Assembly: GCA_964431735.1 (NCBI GenBank) | Contig: CAYSLJ010000035.1 | Coordinates: 1 to 48,438 of the forward strand | Source: CALARM01 sp964431735 | GTDB taxonomy: Bacteria; Vulcanimicrobiota; SpSt-956; JAKJGF01 | DNA: 48,438 bases | Direction of reading: 5' to 3' | Shown: piece by piece, positions 39,389 to 46,225 of the stretch | How positions within the stretch are numbered: the first letter of the stretch is position 1 | Layout of the letters: each line of letters begins with the position of its first letter | The notes under the pieces: model-generated | What the model saw: only the letters and a program-made list of their open reading frames with translations | Database searches by the model: none | Told to the model about the DNA's origin: nothing | Made by a program: the position numbers and the translations under genes

Positions 39389-39508
39389 CGTGATGCGTAA
39401 TGCGTGATGCGTGATGGGTGATGCGTATTTAATCCCGGGGCGTTTAATTAAACGCCCCTACTCACTCTTCACTTTTCACTACTCACTCTTCACCACTCAC
39501 GACTCACC
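39389..39508. repeat. Composite: heptamers, 20-bp palindrome, CACTCTT/CACTACT tract
   Basis: CGTGATG/CGTAATG units (39389-39426), palindrome GGGCGTTTAATTAAACGCCC (39438-39457), and CTACTCACTCTTCACTTTTC and further units up to 39508, one base before the stop of the HD-GYP gene. Same order of parts as at 22054-22191. Confidence 0.88.
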
Positions 39509-39509
39509 A

Positions 39510-41108
39510 TTAAAGTTCTTCCGCTACCTGTTTAAAAGCTTCCAGAATATAAGGGTCAAAATGGCCTTTCATATTCTCCATTATTTCAAGAGCCATTTCC
39601 TTTGTAAAAGCCTTTTTCTGCCCTTTCTCATCAATTCTGTAAACCCTCTCTGTGGTAAGAGCACTGAATACATCTGCCACTGCAAGTATCCTGGACAGAA
39701 AAGGTATATCTTCTCCTTTTAATCCGTCAGGATAGCCTGTGCCGTCATATTTTTCATGATGATGTCTGATAAGAAGAGCTATTCGCTCAAACCCCGGCAG
39801 GTCATCAAAAAAGAGGGCACTGTCTACAGGATGTTTTTTTATGATTTCAAATTCCCATGGTTCCAGTTTTCTCGGCGCATTTAATATATTATCAGGAACT
39901 TTTATCTTACCTATATCATGAAGTGTTGCCGCTATTTCCAGATCGTTTAAATCACTTTTATTCAGTTCTATTTTCTTACCTATGGCAAGGGCTATTCTGG
40001 TGGTATCTCTGCTGTGTTTTCCTGTATAAGCATCTTTACTGTCAAGGGCCTGATTTATAATTTCCATATAGAGTAACTGGGTTTTTATATTTTTATTTTT
40101 TATTTTCTCAAGTATTTTTCCCAGAGTCGCTACAATGTCGGGGTTATAAACAGTACCGCTTTTCTCCTCTATTCTCATAAAAGCTTCTTCAGAAGAAAGA
40201 CCCAGGTAGTCAAAATGTACCATTTCCTGATAATCATTTGCCACCTTCAGAACCTGAGCTCCTATGGGCATTAAACTGTAATTATCTTCCTCCATATATT
40301 TAATAAAATCTATTTCATCTTTCATGGATTCAATAGAACTTATTATTTTAATGGAATGACCGGGATATTCTTTTATTTTTACCGTCTCTTCTTCAGTCAA
40401 AGGTTCACCTTTCCTGTGTTTTCTAACTATTGATTCATCAAGGGATATTTTACCTACTTCATGAAGATAGGCTGCCATCTGAATATCCTGACTCAGATAG
40501 GGACATAATATATCACACATTTCCTTTGCCAGGATAGCCGTTTCTTTACAGTGTTCAACCTGAGATTTTCCACCTGCAGCACTGTTGAGTTTAAAAATAA
40601 GATCCAGTATTGGTATATCATTTTCCTGGCGTTTCCATAGAGCAACATTTTTATGTTTTTTAGCGTAATCTTCACTCATAGAAACTCTGTTAGAGGCAAG
40701 TTTTTCTATTTCTTTTTTAAATTTCGGTATTTTTTTTATTAAATCATGGAAATCACTTCTTGTGAGCTCCAGTAACACAGTACCGGTAATAGCAGTTATA
40801 GTAGCTTCTCTTTTTTTATTTTTCTGAAGAAGGGCTATTTCTCCGAAAGCTTCGCCGGGATTTAAATAAGATAATACAATATCTTCACCTGAAGAAGTTT
40901 CTCTTGAAACCTGTATATGACCGGACATTATAAGATAAAAGCTATGCCCTTCGTCACCTTCTTTTATTATCATATCGCCCGGTTTATATATTCTTTTATT
41001 AAATCTTTTTACTATAATATCCATTTCTTCAGAACTGAATTCAGAAAAGAAAAGAAATTTAAAAAGCTGATTTATTATAATATTATTTAAAGAAAGTATT
41101 TCCTGCAT
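39510..41108 (-). CDS. Cyclic-nucleotide-binding protein with degenerate HD and active-type HD-GYP domains
   Basis: A 532-aa protein. Seen: a cNMP-binding domain (about 15-130: GDMIIKEGDEGHSFYLIMSG, PGEAFGEIALLQ); a first HD domain (about 175-335) where the HD pair reads YLHEVGKI, so Glu replaces Asp; and a complete HD-GYP domain (about 350-520: HSRDTTRIA, LHDIGKIKVPD, HHEKYDGTGYPDGLKGEDIP, ADVFSALTTERVYR). Known: HD-GYP domains hydrolyse c-di-GMP. Inferred: a c-di-GMP phosphodiesterase controlled by a cyclic nucleotide. It lies between etfA and the Fe-S oxidoreductase, 48 bases after etfA with a hairpin in the gap. No strong RBS. Confidence 0.9.
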   Translation of the reverse strand: MQEILSLNNIIINQLFKFLFFSEFSSEEMDIIVKRFNKRIYKPGDMIIKEGDEGHSFYLIMSGHIQVSRETSSGEDIVLSYLNPGEAFGEIALLQKNKKREATITAITGTVLLELTRSDFHDLIKKIPKFKKEIEKLASNRVSMSEDYAKKHKNVALWKRQENDIPILDLIFKLNSAAGGKSQVEHCKETAILAKEMCDILCPYLSQDIQMAAYLHEVGKISLDESIVRKHRKGEPLTEEETVKIKEYPGHSIKIISSIESMKDEIDFIKYMEEDNYSLMPIGAQVLKVANDYQEMVHFDYLGLSSEEAFMRIEEKSGTVYNPDIVATLGKILEKIKNKNIKTQLLYMEIINQALDSKDAYTGKHSRDTTRIALAIGKKIELNKSDLNDLEIAATLHDIGKIKVPDNILNAPRKLEPWEFEIIKKHPVDSALFFDDLPGFERIALLIRHHHEKYDGTGYPDGLKGEDIPFLSRILAVADVFSALTTERVYRIDEKGQKKAFTKEMALEIMENMKGHFDPYILEAFKQVAEEL

Positions 41109-41127
41109 ATTTCATAACTCATTTCAG

Positions 41128-41151
41128 ACAGGGGTACTTTCGTACCCCTGT
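41128..41151 (-). promoter_or_regulatory. GNRA-capped hairpin between etfA and the HD-GYP gene
   Basis: Perfect 10-bp stem ACAGGGGTAC/GTACCCCTGT. Read on the coding (minus) strand its loop is GAAA, a GNRA tetraloop. There is no U run on that strand, so it is more likely an RNA-processing or stabilising element, or a partial attenuator, than a terminator. It would set etfBA output apart from the downstream genes. Confidence 0.6.
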
Positions 41152-41156
41152 AAATT

Positions 41157-42137
41157 TTATAACATCTTTTTCAATTCCTGTACCAGAGCCGGCACAACCT
41201 GATAAACATCTCCTACAATGCCATAATCGGCAACCTGAAAGATATTTGCTTCACTGTCTTTATTTATGGCTACTATACATCTGGCAGCAGACATACCTAC
41301 AAGATGCTGTATTGCTCCCGATATACCACAGGCTATATAAAGTTTCGGAGCAATAACTTTACCTGTCTGTCCTACCTGATGACTCTGTTCTATCCAGTCA
41401 GAATCTACTGCTGCCCTTGAAGCTCCCATAGCTGCATTCAGAACCGATACAAGCTCTTCAACTATGTTAAATCCTTCCTTTTTGCCAAGGCCTCTGCCAC
41501 CGGAAACTACTATGTCGGCTTCTGCCACATCAAGTTCCTGTTTCTCGCCCTTTTTAACTTCCAGTACTTTTACTTTTACAGGTTCTGTAAGATTTAAAGG
41601 ACGTTTTTCCACATGACCTTTTCTGGAACTATCCATAGCTCCAAGGGGCAGGGTATTCGGCCTTACAGTTGCTATCTGAATGGCTTCTGTAAGAGTTACT
41701 TTCGCCAGAACCTTTCCTGTATATATCGGTCTTGTAAGAATAAGTCTTCCCTCATTATTTAATTCCAGTTTTATACAGTCAGATGCAAGACCTGCGCCGA
41801 CTTTTGCCGATAATCTTGCTCCCAGATCCCTTCCGGATGTGGTGGCACCGAGTAAAACTATTGCAGGGGATTTCTCTTTTACTATACCTGCAAAGATTTG
41901 AGAATAAATATCTGTATTATAATGGGCAAGGAAAGGATCATCTAATAGATATACCTTATCTGCACCATATGAGGCAAGAGTATCTGCCAGACCTTCCACA
42001 CCGGCTCCCATAAGAACCGCTCCTACTTCACCACCTGATTTATCGGCAAGTCTTCTTCCTTCACTCACAAGTTCTAAAGTTATCTTTGGTAAAATTCCAT
42101 CTCTCTGTTCTGCAAATATTAAAATTCCCTGTGACAT
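41157..42137 (-). CDS. etfA: Electron transfer flavoprotein alpha subunit
   Basis: A 326-aa full-length protein. Seen: the N-terminal ETF fold (GEVGAVLMGAGVEGLADTLASYGADKVYLLDD), RDLGARLSAKVGAGLASDC, and the FAD-binding C-terminal domain VVSGGRGLGKKEGFNIVEEL, GASRAAVDSDWIEQSHQVGQTGKVIAPKLYIACGISGAIQH, INKDSEANIFQVADYGIVGD. It follows etfB by 17 bases. Known: the EtfAB heterodimer takes electrons from acyl-CoA and other dehydrogenases. The specific dehydrogenases are not in the window. Confidence 0.97.
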   Translation of the reverse strand: MSQGILIFAEQRDGILPKITLELVSEGRRLADKSGGEVGAVLMGAGVEGLADTLASYGADKVYLLDDPFLAHYNTDIYSQIFAGIVKEKSPAIVLLGATTSGRDLGARLSAKVGAGLASDCIKLELNNEGRLILTRPIYTGKVLAKVTLTEAIQIATVRPNTLPLGAMDSSRKGHVEKRPLNLTEPVKVKVLEVKKGEKQELDVAEADIVVSGGRGLGKKEGFNIVEELVSVLNAAMGASRAAVDSDWIEQSHQVGQTGKVIAPKLYIACGISGAIQHLVGMSAARCIVAINKDSEANIFQVADYGIVGDVYQVVPALVQELKKML

Positions 42138-42154
42138 ATATTCACCATCTTTCT

Positions 42155-42925
42155 CTATATTACTTTAGCTTCTTCTTTCAAGAATTTAGCAAGTTTTGCA
42201 GCTGCTTCAGCAGGTTCAACATCTTTGAGTATTGTCCCTGCCACTCTTGTAGCGGGTAACGTCATATCAACTATCTGCATCTTCGGTGCAGTATCAACTC
42301 CCAGGGTTTTTCCGTCTATTACATTAATAGTCTTCTTCTTTGCTGCCATCTTTCCTTTAAGTGAAGGATATCTCGGTTCATTCAGACCTTTCTGTGCCGT
42401 AAACAGTGCAGGAAGACTTACTTCCAGGACTTCAATACCGCCTTCAATCTGACGGTGCAGTTTTGCACCTGTTGCGGTAATTTCTGCCTTTATAACAACA
42501 GGAACCTGTGGGATGCCGAGAAATTCCGCAATCATTGTTCCTACCTGGGCTGCATCATCATCAATGGCATGTTTTCCGCATATTATAAGATCATAACCGT
42601 TATTTTTTATGACCTGTGCCAGAACCCTTGCTGTACTGAGAGGATCAATATTTTCAAAACTATCGGACCAGACTCTTATTCCATTATCAACACCTCTGGC
42701 AAAACACTCCCTGATTGACTGGTCCACATCAGGAGGCCCCATTGTAATAACAGTAACTTCTCCTCCGATTTTTTCTTTTACCCTCAGAGCTTCTTCCAGG
42801 GCAAACTCATCATAAGGATTAATTATGAATTTCACATCTTTAGTATCGATAGTACTGGATCCCGCTTTTAACTTTATTCTCGTCTCTGTATCGGGAACCT
42901 GCTTGATACAGGCTATTATTTTCAT
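42155..42925 (-). CDS. etfB: Electron transfer flavoprotein beta subunit
   Basis: A 256-aa full-length protein. Seen: MKIIACIKQVPDTETRIKL, INPYDEFALEEALRVKEKIGGEVTVITMGP, the AMP-binding region DLIICGKHAIDDDAAQVGTMIAEFLGIPQV, and the recognition loop LPALFTAQKGLNEPRYPSLKGKMAAKKK. AAGGAGG precedes ATG 42925. It is the first gene of the etfB-etfA-(HD-GYP)-Fe-S oxidoreductase series. Inferred: not the bifurcating type, judged only by context (a membrane quinone-directed partner); sequence features for that distinction are not conclusive by eye. Confidence 0.97.
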   Translation of the reverse strand: MKIIACIKQVPDTETRIKLKAGSSTIDTKDVKFIINPYDEFALEEALRVKEKIGGEVTVITMGPPDVDQSIRECFARGVDNGIRVWSDSFENIDPLSTARVLAQVIKNNGYDLIICGKHAIDDDAAQVGTMIAEFLGIPQVPVVIKAEITATGAKLHRQIEGGIEVLEVSLPALFTAQKGLNEPRYPSLKGKMAAKKKTINVIDGKTLGVDTAPKMQIVDMTLPATRVAGTILKDVEPAEAAAKLAKFLKEEAKVI

Positions 42926-43317
42926 TCTTTTTCCTCCTTAATTTTTTATGGTCTATTTTACTGACATGAGAATGTCATAATGATTTCATCCATAAAGAAC
43001 TATAAATTGCATTCACGCATTTGTAAAAGAAAATAATTCGACGATTAAGATGATTAACCTTCTCCAATATAAAAGTTATTATATAATCGTGTCCCGTGAA
43101 GGGTGATACGTGACGGGATGACGGTTTCCCATTACTGTCACTATAAAATTTAGTAAAGGAACATATAAAAGGATAAAAGTAACCTTTTGAAGAATATAAA
43201 ATTTTATATAAAATATTTCAGTAATTTTTCAGTAATTTTTAATACTATATTGTATTTCAATCGACTCTGACCAATTAGAGTCCCATAATGTCGAGATAAA
43301 CGTAACTATAATTTATT
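42926..43317. other. Gene-free divergent region between etfB and the O-antigen ligase-like gene
   Basis: It holds a worn TACTGACATGAGAATGTCAT start (about 42959), weak heptamers CGTGTCC/CGTGAAG/GGTGATA/CGTGACG (43088-43118), a direct duplication TTCAGTAATTT (43219-43240) and the dyad GACTCT-N8-AGAGTC (43263-43282). No convincing promoter for either gene. Confidence 0.45.
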
Positions 43318-45372
43318 ATGAACATACCGGTAAATATAAACCATATAAAATCTCTCTGTATCCATCTATTAATTGCAGGTGTACCTTTACTGTTTTATAT
43401 CAATCATGGAAATCCATTCCTGACTATAAAATGGACATATTTCAAAATAATTCTTCTTTTTATGATTTTCATCTCTTTTACAGACATAATAAAAGAAGAA
43501 AAGATAGTAAGTTATAATATTAAAATCAATATACCTGCCATAGTATTTATCTTATGTGCATCCCTGTCTTACTCTTATACATTCGTTACAGGAATGAATT
43601 TTGTATCAGATACGGGGTACTGGAATATGATATGTATGATAATATTTTTCTACATAATAGTGAATTATTATCTCTCCGGGTCAGTAACATATCATCATAT
43701 AAGAACGGCAATCATAGTATTTTCGATTATATCTCTTTACGGTATATGTCAGCATTTCGGTCTGGACCGTTATGAATGGATTCAAAAATCAGCAAATTTC
43801 GAAAGCATTTCTACAATAGGCAATTCAAATCTTCTGGGACTGTTTCTTAATATAGCATGGCCCCTTCCTTTAGTTTACAGTATATATTCACAGAATATGG
43901 TAAAAAAAATCCTTTATTTCGTCCCGTCAATGTTAATATTAATCTGCCTTTATTTTACCTACTGCCGTGGATCCATGCTGTCTCTTTTACTGTCTCTCCC
44001 TTTCTGGCTATTAATATTCAAAATTAAAGTAAAAAAAATTTTAATATACATGTTAATCATAATAATTCCTTTAATATCTGTCGGAATTTTATACAGAGAA
44101 ACTCTTATGCCTGAAATAAATAAATTTACCAGGACGGAATCTATAACAGTAAGAATATTTCTCTGGAAAACTGCAGTAAAGATGTTAATAGAACATCCCG
44201 GCGGAACAGGGTTTGATAGCTATACATATTATTACCTGAAGCACAGAAAAGATGAACCTCTCGTAAACCGCAGCAGACTTGCCTGCGCAGAAAATTCTCA
44301 CAATGAATTCCTTGATACTGGAATAGCTACAGGTATTCCGGGACTGATCTCTTTCGTAATTTTCACAGGAATAATAATAACAGGAGGGTTCAGGAAATTA
44401 CCTGATCTGTCAGGTGAAAGTAAGACTGTTATGACTGCCTTACTCCTGTGTCTTATAGCTTATATAATAAATCTGAATACTGTATTCAGCGAAATATCAT
44501 CACAGATGTTTTTCTGGTTTTTCCTGGGTATAATAATGGCTGAACAGATAAAAAATAATAGTGATAAAAAGATTTATTCACTGAAAAAGATTGCTGCTAT
44601 AAAGCATGTATTCATATTTTGCCTGCTTCTTATAACAGTATTTCTTCAATGGAAAAGTATATTACCTTTTCTGGCAGAATCTTATATCCATGACGGTAAG
44701 GAGGAATCAGAAAAAGGTAATTTTAAAGGAGCTACAGATAAAATTACAGAAGCACTCAAACTGGATCCTCAGAACTGGAATTACTGGCTTATCATGGCAA
44801 AAACCTTTGAAGGTGCACTGAATAAAATGCCTGATAACAGAGAACTGGCAGATGGAGCCATACTTGCCTATAAAACCTCAATAAATCTTAACCCTCTTAA
44901 TCCATACCCTCATGCAGATCTTGGCAGAATATATTCTATGTATTCAGATATTTCAGGTAATGATTCTATGAATAAGAGTATAGAATCATACAAATATGCA
45001 TTAAAACTGGATCCTTATAATATATTTTTCTACAATGACCTGGGGACAACATATATGCGTAAAGGAGATATAGATAATGCCATAGACTGTTACAGACGGT
45101 CTCTTGAGATATTTAAAGGCCCGGCAACTTATAATATGCTCGGTAGAGCTCTTTCTGAAAAAGGTAATTTGAAAGAAGGAGAGGAATGTTTGAAAAAATC
45201 CATTGAACTGGACAGTAACTCAGGCAATCCATATTTTAACCTGGCTTTAATCTACATAAAAAAAGGCAAAAAAGAGGAAGCTTTCAAATACCTGGACAGA
45301 GCATTTTATCTTGATCCGCAGAACAGTGAAATAGGACGGGCATGGTGGGAAGCGGTAAGTCGTAAAGAGTGA
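43318..45372 (+). CDS. O-antigen ligase/polymerase-like membrane protein with C-terminal TPR repeats
   Basis: A 684-aa protein. Seen: about twelve transmembrane helices in residues 1-440. A Wzy_C-type core contains a large loop with FLWKTAVKMLIEHPGGTGFDSY and AENSHNEFLDTGIATGIPG, the Arg/His motifs of O-antigen ligase WaaL and PilO/Wzy relatives. From 445 on there are five to six TPR units (ATDKITEALKLDPQNWNYW, ESYKYALKLDPYNIFFYNDLG, CYRRSLEIFKGPATYNMLG). Known: the family joins or polymerises surface glycans or glycosylates pilins. Inferred: periplasmic-face glycan ligase. No clear RBS. The TGA stop is part of a GTGAGTG repeat. Confidence 0.87.
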   Translation: MNIPVNINHIKSLCIHLLIAGVPLLFYINHGNPFLTIKWTYFKIILLFMIFISFTDIIKEEKIVSYNIKINIPAIVFILCASLSYSYTFVTGMNFVSDTGYWNMICMIIFFYIIVNYYLSGSVTYHHIRTAIIVFSIISLYGICQHFGLDRYEWIQKSANFESISTIGNSNLLGLFLNIAWPLPLVYSIYSQNMVKKILYFVPSMLILICLYFTYCRGSMLSLLLSLPFWLLIFKIKVKKILIYMLIIIIPLISVGILYRETLMPEINKFTRTESITVRIFLWKTAVKMLIEHPGGTGFDSYTYYYLKHRKDEPLVNRSRLACAENSHNEFLDTGIATGIPGLISFVIFTGIIITGGFRKLPDLSGESKTVMTALLLCLIAYIINLNTVFSEISSQMFFWFFLGIIMAEQIKNNSDKKIYSLKKIAAIKHVFIFCLLLITVFLQWKSILPFLAESYIHDGKEESEKGNFKGATDKITEALKLDPQNWNYWLIMAKTFEGALNKMPDNRELADGAILAYKTSINLNPLNPYPHADLGRIYSMYSDISGNDSMNKSIESYKYALKLDPYNIFFYNDLGTTYMRKGDIDNAIDCYRRSLEIFKGPATYNMLGRALSEKGNLKEGEECLKKSIELDSNSGNPYFNLALIYIKKGKKEEAFKYLDRAFYLDPQNSEIGRAWWEAVSRKE

Positions 45373-45455
45373 GTGGTGAGTCGTGAAATTTACCTGTCAC
45401 ACGTTACGATTATAGTATCACACATCACGCCACACGTGATGCGTGATGTGTCACG
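45369..45455. repeat. GTGAGTG and CGTRAYG heptamers, partly inverted
   Basis: GTGAGTGGTGAGTCGTGAAA begins inside the stop codon of the plus-strand gene (45369), followed by TGTCACACGTTACGATTATA and a facing CACGTGATGCGTGATGTGTC, able to form a hairpin. Fills the gap to the convergent TPR lipoprotein. Confidence 0.8.
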
Positions 45456-45465
45456 ATTATACTGT

Positions 45466-45903
45466 TCACCGTGAAAGTTCCTCCAGAGCTTTACCTTTCA
45501 TTTCTTTTGCTGTACTGTTGGACGGTTCTATTTCCAGAACTTTATCATAACATTTTATTGATTCTTTATAGCTTTTCTGCGTGTAAAGGAGAGAGCCCTT
45601 TGCAGTAAGTATATTGATATTTTTAGGATCAAGCTCCAGTGCCTTATCATAACATTGAAGGGCTTCTTTGTATTTATCCTGATAATATAAAGCAAATCCC
45701 TTTTTATACCATATGGACGGATCATCAGGGCTCAGAGTAATAGCTTTATTGTAACATCTTATTGCATCGGCATATTTTCCTTCATAATAATAACCATTAC
45801 CTTCATCAAACCAGTCTTCTGCTGTTTTTTCTTTTTTAGTACATGAAACACAAAGAAATGACAGGATAATCAGTAAAGTAATAAATCTGTATACATTCAA
45901 CAT
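45466..45903 (-). CDS. Small TPR lipoprotein
   Basis: A 145-aa protein. Seen: signal MLNVYRFITLLIILSFLCVSC with lipobox LCVSC (Cys 21), then three tandem 34-residue TPR units: AEDWFDEGNGYYYEGKYADA, PSIWYKKGFALYYQDKYKEA and INILTAKGSLLYTQKSYKES, each followed by a LDP/IEP hinge. The C-terminus is KGKALEELSR, with TGA provided by TTCACCG repeat sequence. Inferred: envelope scaffold. Its repeats resemble the TPR part of the convergent O-antigen-ligase-like protein, so the two may act on the same envelope process. Confidence 0.87.
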   Translation of the reverse strand: MLNVYRFITLLIILSFLCVSCTKKEKTAEDWFDEGNGYYYEGKYADAIRCYNKAITLSPDDPSIWYKKGFALYYQDKYKEALQCYDKALELDPKNINILTAKGSLLYTQKSYKESIKCYDKVLEIEPSNSTAKEMKGKALEELSR

Positions 45904-46070
45904 AGATTTTCTTTCCTCAGCATAACCTGTTGAGAATCGTATCCCCTAACCGGTGACGGGAGGAACAGATTCTCATTTTTTTGTGAACAAATGATCATAA
46001 TTGTTATTATAGATCTATTATATCAAAAAAAAAATAATTTTAAAAAAATTTCAGAAAATTTATTTAAAGT

Positions 46071-46099
46071 TTGACTTATTCTTTTTCATAAAGTAAAAT
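46071..46099 (+). promoter_or_regulatory. Sigma70-like promoter of the HAMP-GAF-GGDEF gene
   Basis: TTGACT (46071-46076), 17 bases, TAAAAT (46094-46099). The expected start is near 46106, giving a leader of about 120 bases that carries the dyad repeat below. The rest of 45904-46225 is A/T-rich with one worn heptamer (45952-45960). Confidence 0.65.
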
Positions 46100-46180
46100 A
46101 TTTATATGAAAATGATAAAGTTTTATGCTTTACTGTTTGTTAATTTTCATATCTGGTTGTGATCGAGCCGGTCATGCCTT
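46083..46180 (-). repeat. 95-bp dispersed repeat with TGATC-N5-GGTCA dyad, copy 2
   Basis: On the minus strand it reads AGGCATGACC, five bases, GATCACAACCAGATATGAAA and continues to CATTTTCATATAAA, aligning with 13455-13547 over its whole length. It lies in the leader of the downstream cyclase gene and overlaps the promoter. Confidence 0.65.
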
Positions 46181-46225
46181 TTAGAATAGTAAAAGGGATT
46201 TTAAAGTAAAGGGATCTTTAACGGA

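Noticed and set aside
43263..43282. GACTCT-N8-AGAGTC as a regulator operator for the O-antigen ligase-like gene
   Set aside because: Single occurrence, short arms, and no adjacent promoter that I can recognise; left as a note only.
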